64,000 bases of DNA, taken from positions 124,001 through 188,000 of the forward strand of contig JAAYJQ010000003.1 of NCBI GenBank assembly GCA_012522855.1, given 5' to 3'. This document shows, piece by piece, positions 41,982 through 51,863 of the stretch (positions are counted from its first letter, which is position 1; the number at the start of each line of letters is the position of its first letter). This DNA is from Bacteroidales bacterium. Lineage in GTDB: Bacteria; Bacteroidota; Bacteroidia; Bacteroidales; UBA932. A program made the translations under genes and the position numbers. The notes beneath the pieces are model-generated. The model worked only from the letters and a program-made list of their open reading frames with translations, had not been told where the DNA came from and made no database searches.

Positions 41982-43202
41982 ATGAAAAATTTGAAAATCT
42001 TCCCGGCGCTGGCCATCGTTTCCGCCGGACTCTTTCTGTTGAATGCCTGTGACAAGAAGGATCCTGAAGAGGATCAGAAAGAAGATAACCTCTTGCTCAA
42101 TGCAGACATCACCGTAAACCGCACACTCGTGAGCGGGAACACCTATAAACTCGATGGAGGCATCCACGTCAAGAACGGCGCGACGCTGACCATTCCTGCC
42201 GGCACGCGGATCGAGGCGGTCGACGACGACAAAGTAGACTACATCCTTGTAGAGCAGGGGGGGAAGATCGATGCGCAGGGGACGGCTTCGAACCCCATCA
42301 TCATGACGTCTGAGAAAAAGGTTCCCGGCGCGTGGGGCGGTATTCACATCTGCGGAAAGGCGCATACGAACGCCGAAGGCGGTACCGGCAGTTCGGAAAT
42401 CGGCGGCGCTCCTTACGGCGGTACCAACGATGCCGACAATTCCGGGATCCTGCGGTACGTGCGTCTGGAATATACCGGCTTCGCTTTTGATGAGGAACAC
42501 GAGGCCAACGGCGCCACCTTCTACGGGGTCGGCAACGGCACAACGGTGGAATATTGCCAGGCCTACAAAGGATCCGATGACGGTTTTGAGTTCTTCGGCG
42601 GCAGTGTGAATGTCAGGTACTTGGTGGCGACCGACTGCTCGGATGACTCTTTCGACTGGACCGAAGGATGGAACGGAAAGGCGCAGTTCCTGGTGGCCTA
42701 CCAGAGCAGCAGTGCGGAGGCCGGTTATGACATGGACTGTCTGATGGAATGCGACAACAACGGGAAGAACTACACCGCGACTCCGGTCGCCCATCCTGTC
42801 ATCTCGAACGTCACCTTGGTGGGGAACATGTCCGAGAAAAACAAACGCGGCATCCGGCTCCGCGCCGGTACCCAGGTGGAAATCTACAACGCCATCGTGA
42901 CGGGCAAAGTCAACTGTCTGACGGTCGAGACCACCGAGACGGAAACCGCGCTGCTCAACGGCACCTCCAAGCTTGTGCACGTGGCGCTGGCCAACGAACT
43001 TTCCTCTAAGGAAGGCATCTATACCAACGACAAGTTCGCAGCCGGTGAAGGTAACCTGACGAACCAGACTTTCTCTCTCACAGGAAAATATGTCGGCACG
43101 ATCCCAGGTGGGAAGGTCCCTTCCGGTTCCTTCTTCAAGGACGCTCCTTACAAGGGAGCCGTCCCCTCCAACAACGACTGGACGAAGGGCTGGACGCTGT
43201 AA
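41982..43202 (+). CDS. Predicted beta-helix surface lipoprotein
   Basis: 406 residues from ATG at 41982; lipobox LLNAC (Cys21). The body has short repeated strands of parallel beta-helix type (VKNGATLTIPAGTRIEAV, GGKIDAQGTASNPIIMTS), and Gly/Asn/Asp-rich turns. Family not named with confidence. Being 42 bases downstream of a TonB receptor, it may be the receptor's surface partner that binds the cargo. A terminator closes the unit at 43230. Confidence 0.75.
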   Translation: MKNLKIFPALAIVSAGLFLLNACDKKDPEEDQKEDNLLLNADITVNRTLVSGNTYKLDGGIHVKNGATLTIPAGTRIEAVDDDKVDYILVEQGGKIDAQGTASNPIIMTSEKKVPGAWGGIHICGKAHTNAEGGTGSSEIGGAPYGGTNDADNSGILRYVRLEYTGFAFDEEHEANGATFYGVGNGTTVEYCQAYKGSDDGFEFFGGSVNVRYLVATDCSDDSFDWTEGWNGKAQFLVAYQSSSAEAGYDMDCLMECDNNGKNYTATPVAHPVISNVTLVGNMSEKNKRGIRLRAGTQVEIYNAIVTGKVNCLTVETTETETALLNGTSKLVHVALANELSSKEGIYTNDKFAAGEGNLTNQTFSLTGKYVGTIPGGKVPSGSFFKDAPYKGAVPSNNDWTKGWTL

Positions 43203-43229
43203 TCGGATCGATTCTGAATATTCTCTCGA

Positions 43230-43258
43230 GACGGCGCAATTTGTGCCGTCTTTTTTTT
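43230..43258 (+). terminator. Intrinsic terminator after the beta-helix lipoprotein
   Basis: GACGGCGCA-ATT-TGTGCCGTC (nine pairs, one G-U) followed by eight T at 43251-43258. Confidence 0.85.
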
Positions 43259-43265
43259 ATATTTG
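43258..43265 (+). promoter_or_regulatory. -7 promoter element of a small gene
   Basis: TATATTTG, perfect TAnnTTTG box, directly abutting the preceding terminator and five bases before the ATG at 43271. Confidence 0.5.
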
Positions 43266-43270
43266 TATTC

Positions 43271-43633
43271 ATGAACCGGCTGACGCGCATATCGCTTACT
43301 TTGACGGCCGCGCTTCTGATGTGCCTGTCCTGGAATCCGAAGGAGTCCCGGACAAGTCTTGCGAATGTTGTTTCATCGGGCGACATCTGCAGACCTGATC
43401 AGCGAGGAGCCGATTTGACGGATTTCAATGTACCTTGCCTGGCGGGACCATCCTTGACTTCACTGGTTCCACAGCCGACGCAGACATTCCGGACCGAGTC
43501 GAGTTTCGGTATTATCGGCAAAAAACCGGTTGCCTTTCGCGAACTGCTTGTTTCCAGAGCGGCGCCCTTCGGTCTGTTGTTCTTCGGCATGGGGGACAAA
43601 TTACTTCATGCGCTGATGAATCTGCGATTGTAG
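43271..43633 (+). CDS. Small hypothetical protein
   Basis: 120 residues with a hydrophobic N-terminus (MNRLTRISLTLTAALLMCL) that could be a signal peptide or a membrane anchor. No family recognised. It has a promoter box ending five bases before the ATG but no Shine-Dalgarno, and would be leaderless. The rest is unremarkable and may be an accidental frame. Confidence 0.4.
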   Translation: MNRLTRISLTLTAALLMCLSWNPKESRTSLANVVSSGDICRPDQRGADLTDFNVPCLAGPSLTSLVPQPTQTFRTESSFGIIGKKPVAFRELLVSRAAPFGLLFFGMGDKLLHALMNLRL

Positions 43634-43738
43634 CATTTCTTTTTCCTTTTTTCGTCCGCCAATTCCCGGCGGCTCCATCTCGGATGGGGCCGCGGCGGTC
43701 TTTCGGGATAGAATCGTTCACTGTTAATCAATGAAAAA

Positions 43739-44173
43739 ATGGAAAAGAAATTCAGCAGAAAAAAATCTGCCCTAGACATCATCATCTCTCTGGTATTCTT
43801 CGTTGCAGGCGCAATCGCTCTCTCTTTGCGAACTGACGTCTGGGTAGGAATCGGTATCGTGCTTCTCGTGTTTGGAATCACTTTCTGGTTCGCCTTAAAG
43901 TCCTCTTACAAGCTTCCGGGTGACAAACGGTCGTATTCAAAAAAAATCTATAATTTTAAGAGCGACCAATCCGAAATGCTTCGGAAGGCATTGTCAGGCT
44001 CAGGAAAACTGAATTTGAAGGAAGAGGGGAAAGGAAATATGATCATGCTCTACCTTTACCGCTCCAAGGACGGCACCCAGGCCTACGCGCAAAGCTTCGG
44101 CTTCTCGGACTATCGCTATCAGCCGACATCCGAACTGGTTTCGATCGCCCCGGACGCCATCGTGGATGCGTAG
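43739..44173 (+). CDS. Small membrane protein of unknown function
   Basis: 144 residues, starting MEKKFSRKKSALDIIISLVFF, with two membrane helices (about 12-28 and 35-51) in a hairpin and a soluble C-terminal domain of about 90 residues (KIYNFKSDQSEMLRKALSG, LYLYRSKDGTQAYAQSFGF). No family name can be given. It is convergent with the peptidase gene, three bases apart. Confidence 0.65.
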   Translation: MEKKFSRKKSALDIIISLVFFVAGAIALSLRTDVWVGIGIVLLVFGITFWFALKSSYKLPGDKRSYSKKIYNFKSDQSEMLRKALSGSGKLNLKEEGKGNMIMLYLYRSKDGTQAYAQSFGFSDYRYQPTSELVSIAPDAIVDA

Positions 44174-44176
44174 CAG

Positions 44177-46237
44177 TTACAAATATTCCTCGAAATATTC
44201 CGTGACCTTATCCATCAGATGGACCCGCCACGTGCCGAAGACGTTGTGTTCTGACTGCGGATAGGGGAAGTAGTCCAGTTGTATGTTGTTTTCGATGCAG
44301 GCCTGGACGAAGTTGAGGCTGTGCTGCCAGAGTACGGTGTTGTCGATGGCACCCTGGCAGATCAGCAGCTTGCCTTCGAGATCCTTGGCACGTCCGATGA
44401 GACTCGTCTGCGCGAATCCCTCCGGATTGCGGTCTTCCGAGTCCATGTAACGTTCTCCGTACATGATCTCGTACCATTTCCAGTCGATGACCGGACCGCC
44501 TGCAACCCCGACTTTGAAGGTGTCCGGATGGTTTGTCATCAGGGAGATGGTCATGAATCCGCCATAGCTCCAGCCGTGTACGCCGATGCGGTTTGCATCG
44601 ACGTAAGGCAGCGATTTCAACATCTCGATTCCGACCATCTGATCCGCCATCTCGCATTGGCCGAGGCGGCCATGGATGGCCTTTTCATACGCAGCTCCGC
44701 GGTTCTGCGTGCCGCGGTTGTCCTGGACATAGACGATGTACCCCTTCTGCGCCATCAGAACCTCCCACAGCCGGACCTGACCCAGCCAGGAATTCCGTAC
44801 CATCTGGGAGTGGGGACCACCATAGACATAGAGGATGACCGGGTACTTCTTTGCGGGGTTGAAATCCGCGGGCAGGAAGAGGCGGTACCAGTTGTCAAAC
44901 TGCCCGTCGGCGCTTTTTACCGTCCCCAGCATGATCGGTCCGGTCTTGTAGTCTCTCAGCGGATCCGGCGCGGTGGACAGATTGGCCAGAAGCGTTCCGT
45001 CGGAGCGGCGGAGGTTGACGACGGAAGGAACGAGGAAACTGCTGTAATCGTCGATGTACTTGGAACAATCAGGCGATAGGGTGATGTCGTGCCAGCCTTC
45101 CTCCCGGGTCAGCCGGACAGGCTTGCCGAACCGGGCCTTCAGCACGGCATCGCCGGGATGTCGTCCTTTTCCGAGGCTGATCCGGATGCTGAACAGATGG
45201 TTTTCGACAGGGGAGACCTCGGCGGAAGTGTAGTAGACGGTCTGCCCGTCATTGCCCAGGTACGCCACGTCCGCGTCGACCGCCGTCAGCCTCCGCACAT
45301 GGCCCAGCGTATCGCAAAGGTATAGGTTGCGGAAACCGTCACGGTTGTCGGTCCGGTAGAGGAAAGAATAGGTTCCTTTCAGGAAGCGGATGGGATCCAA
45401 GGGCTCGACATAGCGGGCGTTGTCCTCCGTCAGCAGGGTTCGGACGAATGATCCGTCGGAGGCGCGGTACATGTTCAACTTCATGTGGCGCTGCGTGCGG
45501 TCCAGGACTTGGATGAAGATGTATTTTTCGTCCGGAGACCAACTGATGTTCGTCAGATACCGGTCGTAGCCATATTCCTGCACATCGCACCATACCGTCC
45601 GCGCCGAGGCGAGGTCGTAGATACCCAGCCGGATTTCTTCCGACTCCATGCCGTTCATCGGATATTTGATCGCCTTGAGCGAGCCGGTCCGGGTGCTGAT
45701 GTCCAGCAGCGGAAAGTCCGTGACCCGGCTTTCGTCCTTCCGGTAGAACGCCAGTCGGTTTCCCTCCGGTGACCAAAAGATGCCTCCGCTGATCCCGAAC
45801 TCATTCCGGCTCACCGACTGCCCGTAGGTAATCTGATCGTTCTCGCTTTCCGCCACGGTTTTCACTCCTGCATCGAACAGGTATAGGCTTTTGCCCATCG
45901 TAAAGGCGAACTGCCCCTTCCCGTTCTCCTCGATGTTCTCGGCCTCCTCGGGGAAGCCGGCGGGCAGGATTTCCGGTACGTAGTCGGTCTGCTTGCCGTC
46001 CGCGACTCCTACCCGGATCCATTTCACCCGGTCAGCGTCATGGATGAGGTAGGAATCATTGTCCGCCCATCTCGCCTGGATGTTTACGGGATGCACATCC
46101 CGACGGATTACCGCCTCTTCCATCGTCAAGATTTTTCCCTCGTTCCGGGCGGGGCGGGTCGCCACCACGCCCGTTTGGGCGGATGCCGACAGGATGGATG
46201 CGGCCAGGATCGGAACGGCTAGTATGGTCTTTCTCAT
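44177..46237 (-). CDS. S9 family peptidase (dipeptidyl peptidase IV-like)
   Basis: 686 residues with signal peptide MRKTILAVPILAASILSASAQ. N-terminal beta-propeller (residues about 60-450) and C-terminal alpha/beta hydrolase. The nucleophile Ser is in HGWSYGGFMT, the Asp in GAIDNTVLWQHS (usually GxxDDNV), and the His in PQSEHNVFG. It removes dipeptides from peptides in the periplasm. A -7-like box TACCTTTA is at 46260-46267 on the minus strand. Confidence 0.93.
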   Translation of the reverse strand: MRKTILAVPILAASILSASAQTGVVATRPARNEGKILTMEEAVIRRDVHPVNIQARWADNDSYLIHDADRVKWIRVGVADGKQTDYVPEILPAGFPEEAENIEENGKGQFAFTMGKSLYLFDAGVKTVAESENDQITYGQSVSRNEFGISGGIFWSPEGNRLAFYRKDESRVTDFPLLDISTRTGSLKAIKYPMNGMESEEIRLGIYDLASARTVWCDVQEYGYDRYLTNISWSPDEKYIFIQVLDRTQRHMKLNMYRASDGSFVRTLLTEDNARYVEPLDPIRFLKGTYSFLYRTDNRDGFRNLYLCDTLGHVRRLTAVDADVAYLGNDGQTVYYTSAEVSPVENHLFSIRISLGKGRHPGDAVLKARFGKPVRLTREEGWHDITLSPDCSKYIDDYSSFLVPSVVNLRRSDGTLLANLSTAPDPLRDYKTGPIMLGTVKSADGQFDNWYRLFLPADFNPAKKYPVILYVYGGPHSQMVRNSWLGQVRLWEVLMAQKGYIVYVQDNRGTQNRGAAYEKAIHGRLGQCEMADQMVGIEMLKSLPYVDANRIGVHGWSYGGFMTISLMTNHPDTFKVGVAGGPVIDWKWYEIMYGERYMDSEDRNPEGFAQTSLIGRAKDLEGKLLICQGAIDNTVLWQHSLNFVQACIENNIQLDYFPYPQSEHNVFGTWRVHLMDKVTEYFEEYL

Positions 46238-46344
46238 GCTTCTGTCAGTTTTGGATTATTAAAGGTACTGAGTTTTCCCTTTACTACCAAGTCTCTTTTA
46301 GCAAAAGCGGATGACCAGTACGAGTCTGAGCGCTTGAAAAGCAG

Positions 46345-46381
46345 GAGGCCGGACAAAAAAATCTTCTGGCCGGCCTCTTTT
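46345..46381 (-). terminator. Terminator after tRNA-Glu
   Basis: GAGGCCGG (46345-46352) pairs with CCGGCCTC (46370-46377) around an A-rich loop. T tracts are short on the minus strand and longer on the plus, so direction is not decided. Confidence 0.55.
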
Positions 46382-46406
46382 CATCAGGCGGCTTTCGCCA
46401 CCCTTG

Positions 46407-46478
46407 TAGTGGGTAGGAGAATCGAACTCCTATTGCGAGATTGAGAATCTCGAGTACTAACCGTTATACGAACCCACC
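46407..46478 (-). tRNA. tRNA-Glu (anticodon CTC)
   Basis: The minus strand forms a cloverleaf: acceptor GGTGGGT/ACCCACT, D arm, anticodon stem CGAGA/TCTCG with loop TTCTCAA (CTC, Glu, reading GAG), T arm AGGAG/CTCCT with TTCGATT, discriminator A. 72 nt; no CCA is encoded. Confidence 0.93.
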
Positions 46479-46602
46479 CTATTTCAGGAATGCAAAGATA
46501 GGGAAAAAACCATTCGATGCAAATTTTTTCTGCCAAAGCCCATTAAAAAACGGGAAGCGTATCGTGTAAGATCCGCTTCCCGTGTTTCTCCCGATCCGGA
46601 AA

Positions 46603-46854
46603 CTATTTCTGGCGGTTCTTGTATCTTTGATAGAATTTGTCAACGCGGCCGGCGGTGTCGACGAGTTTGAGCTTGCCGGTGTAGAACGGGTGGGAAGTAT
46701 TGGAAATTTCAACCTTCACAACCGGGTATTCAACTCCGTCCACTTCCAGCGTCTCCTTGGTCTCGGCGCAGGAACGGGTGATGAAAACGGTGTCGTTTGA
46801 CATATCCTTGAAAGCTACAAGTCGGTAGTTTTCGGGATGAAGTCCTTTTTTCAT
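46603..46854 (-). CDS. rpmE2: 50S ribosomal protein L31 type B
   Basis: 83 residues beginning MKKGLHPENYRLVAFKDMSN. It has no CxxC zinc pairs, so it is the zinc-independent B form used when zinc is scarce in some bacteria, or as the only copy in Bacteroidetes. The promoter is TTTG-N19-TAAATTTG at 46891-46921 on the minus strand, a complete match. Confidence 0.95.
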   Translation of the reverse strand: MKKGLHPENYRLVAFKDMSNDTVFITRSCAETKETLEVDGVEYPVVKVEISNTSHPFYTGKLKLVDTAGRVDKFYQRYKNRQK

Positions 46855-46890
46855 TGCTTGATGAATTAATTGTTACACAATTTCGAACGG

Positions 46891-46921
46891 CAAATTTAAG
46901 GATTTTTCAGAATAATTCAAA
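46891..46921 (-). promoter_or_regulatory. Promoter of rpmE2
   Basis: Minus-strand TTTG (46918-46921), 19-base spacer, TAAATTTG (46891-46898), 36 bases before the ATG at 46854. Confidence 0.65.
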
Positions 46922-46929
46922 TTTTTCGC

Positions 46930-46937
46930 TATATTTG
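46930..46937 (+). promoter_or_regulatory. -7 promoter element of the TMEM43-like gene
   Basis: TATATTTG, 53 bases before the ATG at 46991, divergent from the rpmE2 promoter. Confidence 0.5.
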
Positions 46938-46990
46938 TTTACATAAACTTGTAACCGTACTATAATAATCAATACTCAAATCATCGATTT

Positions 46991-48187
46991 ATGGCGTATC
47001 AAGAAACAACACGAACCTCGTATGGTCAGCGCGTCAAGAGTTCCTTCCGGGGCATTGGCTCGGGAATTCTTCTTTTTATTATCGGAACCTGCTTGCTTTG
47101 GTGGAACGAAGGAAGAGCCGTCAAGACTACCAAGATGCTTAACGAAGCCCAGGGCGTTACGGTCGAAATGCCGGACATCTCGAAGGTGGATCCCCAGTTC
47201 GAAGGCAAGCTTGTGCATACAACGGGACTCCCGGTCACTTTGGACACACTGTACGACACGGATTTCGGCTTCGGCGCGAATGCGGTGCAGATATCCAGGA
47301 CCGTTGAGTACTACCAATGGGTGGAAAATTCCTCTTCTCAAACCAAAGACAAGATCGGAGGCGGACAGGAAACCGTCACGACCTATACTTACGAAAAACG
47401 TTGGGTGAACCAGCCGGTCAATTCTTCGGCCTTCCATGACCCTGCCTATCAGAATAGCAACAGCACGCTCGCGCAGTTCGAAGACAGCCGGAAATATGCG
47501 CAGAACGTCACGCTGGGCGCATACAGGCTCACCGAAGACCAGGTTGCTTCGATCTCAGGCAAACAGCCAATGGAGGTCGCGCTGACGGCGAAGAAGCTCG
47601 AATCCCTCAACCGGCAACTGAACGCCGGCCAGTACTACACCCGTGACATGGTCCATGTGAGCGGCAATGTCATCTATTTGGGACTGAACTCGAATTCCGC
47701 GGAGATCGGCGATGTCCGGATCACCTTCGAGAAGGTACTTCCGGCCGAAGTGTCCATCATGGCTCAGGTCCAGGGAAATACTTTCACCCATTTCAAGGCG
47801 AAGAACGGAAAGGAATTTTCTGCGCTGGTGATGGGGAACCGGACCGCGGATGAGATGTACGAAGGGGAGCACCAGACCAACAAGATCCTGCTCTGGATCT
47901 TCCGCATCCTGGGACTTCTCTTGATTGTCGGCGGACTGAAGGGCATCTTCAACTTCATCGTGACCCTGGCGAAGGTTCTTCCGTTCGTCGCGAATATCCT
48001 CGGTTGGGGAATCGGGCTCGTCTGCTGGGTCGTGGGTTTTGCCTGGTCGTTCATCGTAGCCGCGATTGCCTGGATCCGTTATCGACCGGTACTCGGCATT
48101 ACGCTTCTCGTCCTGGCCGCTCTTGTCTTCTTCCTTCTTGCCCGAAAGAAGAAAAAGCCTTCCGGCCCCGCTGTTGAGGCGCAGTAG
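46991..48187 (+). CDS. TMEM43 (LUMA) family membrane protein
   Basis: 398 residues. One helix near the N-terminus (SFRGIGSGILLFIIGTCLLWWNEGRAVKT) with the WNEGRAV family signature, a large extracytoplasmic domain of about 230 residues with several short beta strands and an ISxxxEYYQW pattern, and three to four helices at the C-terminus (about 295-390). This is the bacterial form of TMEM43, a nuclear-envelope protein in animals; function in bacteria is unknown. Confidence 0.85.
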   Translation: MAYQETTRTSYGQRVKSSFRGIGSGILLFIIGTCLLWWNEGRAVKTTKMLNEAQGVTVEMPDISKVDPQFEGKLVHTTGLPVTLDTLYDTDFGFGANAVQISRTVEYYQWVENSSSQTKDKIGGGQETVTTYTYEKRWVNQPVNSSAFHDPAYQNSNSTLAQFEDSRKYAQNVTLGAYRLTEDQVASISGKQPMEVALTAKKLESLNRQLNAGQYYTRDMVHVSGNVIYLGLNSNSAEIGDVRITFEKVLPAEVSIMAQVQGNTFTHFKAKNGKEFSALVMGNRTADEMYEGEHQTNKILLWIFRILGLLLIVGGLKGIFNFIVTLAKVLPFVANILGWGIGLVCWVVGFAWSFIVAAIAWIRYRPVLGITLLVLAALVFFLLARKKKKPSGPAVEAQ

Positions 48188-48211
48188 CCGATCTGTGAAT
48201 ATATGATACAT

Positions 48212-48249
48212 AAAGGCCGGCTAAAAAGAGATTTTTCGCCGGCCTTTTC
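48212..48249 (+). terminator. Intrinsic terminator after the TMEM43-like gene
   Basis: AAAGGCCGGC (48212-48221) pairs with GCCGGCCTTT (48238-48247), with AAAAA/TTTTT inside. T tract follows. It resembles the terminators at 38380 and 46345. Confidence 0.8.
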
Positions 48250-48417
48250 ATGTCCAATTGCGCTCTCCGGAGCGTTGGCAGCTCCGCCCCGGCGGGACTC
48301 CGCACCTCCTATCGTCATCTGCGTCATCACTGCGCGATAATTTGCCGCCGACGGGCCCCTCGTAGGTGGAATAACGGACGGCCACCTGCGAGCAGGAAAA
48401 GCAGAGGAGGGTTTCTA
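48250..48417. other. Intergenic stretch, no gene seen
   Basis: Between the terminator and the 140-bp element. G+C-rich, no open frame with a start signal, no repeat identified. Confidence 0.45.
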
Positions 48418-48557
48418 CAAACCACGGCCGCACCGATCCTGCACACAGACGGCTGTAGGGCATATTCATGCGGCAAGACCCCCTTTTAAATGGCCATATT
48501 GCCGCCTTGATCATGCTTATAGCCATGTCCTGGGCATATTCCTGCGGCCGTGGTTTG
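48418..48557 (+). repeat. 140-bp element with palindromic ends, copy B
   Basis: Starts and ends with a perfect 15-base inverted repeat, CAAACCACGGCCGCA (48418-48432 with 48543-48557). It has the same length as copy A (13833-13972), an identical left end and conserved GTAGGGCATATTC. Here the block GGGCATATTC-(A/C)TGCGG occurs twice, at 48458-48473 and 48532-48547. It lies between two convergent genes. Confidence 0.8.
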
Positions 48558-48572
48558 CAAAAGATTTTCGCC

Positions 48573-50510
48573 CTACCGCATCTTGTATTCCTGCAAGATC
48601 GCATCGACTTTCCGCTGGATCTGCCGCGCCAGTTCCGCGTTGGCGGCATCGGCAGTCGGAATCGACAGGATGTCACCGGCAGCTGCCTGAACGGAGTTCG
48701 CCTCGATCTCGCCGTGTTCGAGTTGCTGCAGCAGATACGTGAAAAGCTGGTGCTTCTCCTTCTCCGTCACCGAATAGTTCCAGTTCAGAGCCTCTTCCAG
48801 GCTGACGCTTTGAACGCCTTGATTGTGCGAACAATCAATGGGGCGGATGGCTACATCCGGGAACATCGCGCGGATCTTTTCCAGTTTGCCGATGTTCTCG
48901 TGGAAGGAACGGATCAGAGCGTCCATGGCGGTGTACCGCCATGTCATCTTCCCGCGGTTGATGCTGTTCATGTAGCAGGTCAGTACATCGTTGTATACCG
49001 GTACGACAGTCACCTCCTCCATGCCGGCGGCCATTCCCTTCCGGATCACGTTCTCGAGGCGGCTTTCTTCGGACAGATCCGCATCGTAGATGAGTCCGGC
49101 CTGTTTCAGGTTGAGTTCGCGGACGGCTGTGGTCTTGCCGCTGGCCGGCGGCCCCGTCACGATGACGATGTCTTTCTTTCCGGCCCGCAAGGCTTTTTGG
49201 ATCATCTTGTCGAAGACTGCGTCTGTCACCAAGCGTTCCGCTTCCTGAAAGTCCGCGGCATTGGGGCCCGTGTAGCCCAGCGGCCGGAACAGCATGCGCA
49301 CGTCATCGGGATTCAGCGTGTTGCCCGCCGATCCCAGGTACTTGTCGACCAGCAGAGTCATGCGCGGCTTTGCCCATTCGGCTGCCTTTTCCCGGATCAG
49401 CTGCGGCTGCGGCGCCTCGATGGTGTAGGGAGACGGGTTCGGAAGAATACGGGTATGGCGTCGGATGTCCATCAGTTTCTCGTTTGCCAGATAGGTGTCT
49501 CCGGGCAATTGGTAACGGGCGTTGCCTTCGGGATCTTCCGTAAACAGCATCAGCGATTCCTCGCCCCGGTCCACGAACCGGACCCAGCCGCGCGGCGAGA
49601 GGTTGTATTCCGCATCTCCCAACACGGCGTTCACGAGACAGTTGGTGTCCCACATGCGCTGGCCCGTGTCGCACGTGTAGTTGGTGTAGACCGCCTTGAT
49701 GGGATTGTGTTCCGTGTACGAAAGATCCACGAGCACGTCCTGGGGAGGATAATCCATCATGTCCCCGATGTTGCTCGGCGACATGATGATGTCCACGTTC
49801 TTGGGCAGCAGGTCGTAGAAGATGGCGGATTGACGCGAGGCGGCGCGCATGTTGTAGCCGCTCAGGCTGTCGCCGCTCTCGAAGCGCCCGGACTGGATGT
49901 ACACGGACTTCACCTTCTGTCCGAACAGATCGACTCCCTTCAGGGGGGAATATTCATCGGCTTCCGATTCGAACAATTCAGCCAGTGTGGTCACGAATCC
50001 GATGGCTACAATTACAATAGAGCCGTCTTCGGCCTCGCTGAGGAGGCGGCGGTAGAGTTTGTACCCGTCCGGCACCTTACTGATGTCCTGGGTGCGCTTG
50101 AACAGAGGCTCTCCCTTCGTGTCCTTCAGGTCACAGATTCCGTTGTAGGGGATGAAGCAGCGCGGATTCTTGACCCCGTTGCGCTCCAGCCCGATGGGGA
50201 TGTCCGGATGGCCGTAATAGGTGTTGAAAATATCTACGAGTTGGGCATTCTTCTCGCCTTCACGGTCTACAATGATCCCCTTCAGGTCCACCAGCCCATC
50301 GTCGATGTAATGGTGGAGCATCATCAAGGCGAAGAGGTCATCGGTCGAACTGCCGAAGTCCGAGTCCAGAATTATTTGGATCGGCTGTATTTCCTGAGTA
50401 GGGGAGAAAACGGAAGCAGCTTGCGCGGTTGTTCCGTCGGCATGGCGCTGGACTCCGCAGCCGACGAGCACGGTTGCCGCGCACATTGCCCATAGAAGAA
50501 ATCTTTTCAT
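48573..50510 (-). CDS. Nucleoside hydrolase fused to a P-loop kinase-like domain, lipoprotein
   Basis: 645 residues. Lipobox LVGC with Cys18. Residues about 44-345 are an inosine-uridine nucleoside hydrolase-like domain: the Ca2+-binding DxDFGSSTDD (Asp49, Asp51, Asp57, Asp58; slightly longer than the usual DTDPGxDD) and MWDTNCLVNAV with the late conserved Asp288. From about 445 a separate P-loop domain starts: Walker A GPPASGKT (453-460), followed by a YDADLSEESR-type segment and VVPVYNDVLTCYMNSINRG, resembling zeta-toxin-like kinases. A P-loop domain on a secreted lipoprotein is unusual because free ATP is not expected there. Confidence 0.82.
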   Translation of the reverse strand: MKRFLLWAMCAATVLVGCGVQRHADGTTAQAASVFSPTQEIQPIQIILDSDFGSSTDDLFALMMLHHYIDDGLVDLKGIIVDREGEKNAQLVDIFNTYYGHPDIPIGLERNGVKNPRCFIPYNGICDLKDTKGEPLFKRTQDISKVPDGYKLYRRLLSEAEDGSIVIVAIGFVTTLAELFESEADEYSPLKGVDLFGQKVKSVYIQSGRFESGDSLSGYNMRAASRQSAIFYDLLPKNVDIIMSPSNIGDMMDYPPQDVLVDLSYTEHNPIKAVYTNYTCDTGQRMWDTNCLVNAVLGDAEYNLSPRGWVRFVDRGEESLMLFTEDPEGNARYQLPGDTYLANEKLMDIRRHTRILPNPSPYTIEAPQPQLIREKAAEWAKPRMTLLVDKYLGSAGNTLNPDDVRMLFRPLGYTGPNAADFQEAERLVTDAVFDKMIQKALRAGKKDIVIVTGPPASGKTTAVRELNLKQAGLIYDADLSEESRLENVIRKGMAAGMEEVTVVPVYNDVLTCYMNSINRGKMTWRYTAMDALIRSFHENIGKLEKIRAMFPDVAIRPIDCSHNQGVQSVSLEEALNWNYSVTEKEKHQLFTYLLQQLEHGEIEANSVQAAAGDILSIPTADAANAELARQIQRKVDAILQEYKMR

Positions 50511-50544
50511 GGAATGTAAAAGTTTTGTTGATTATTGTTCAAGA

Positions 50545-50575
50545 CAAAAATAGACAAAAGCCTGGTCTTTTGCAA
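50545..50575 (-). promoter_or_regulatory. Promoter of the nucleoside hydrolase fusion gene
   Basis: Minus-strand TTG (50573-50575), 20-base spacer, TATTTTTG (50545-50552), 34 bases before the ATG. Confidence 0.6.
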
Positions 50576-50644
50576 CCAGTAGCAATTTTGAAAGAAATCG
50601 TGAAAATTCTTGAGAAGTACCGCCTACGTCTCTGAATATCTTTA

Positions 50645-50652
50645 TATATTTG
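50645..50652 (+). promoter_or_regulatory. -7 promoter element of the esterase pair
   Basis: TATATTTG, 51 bases before the ATG at 50704. No -33 at the standard distance. Confidence 0.45.
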
Positions 50653-50670
50653 TAAATATGTGACACATAA

Positions 50671-51861
<1,191 letters not shown>

Positions 51862-51863
51862 AA

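Noticed and set aside
48468..50495. A 675-codon plus-strand open frame
   Set aside because: It is antisense to the nucleoside hydrolase fusion, which has a signal peptide and recognisable domains.
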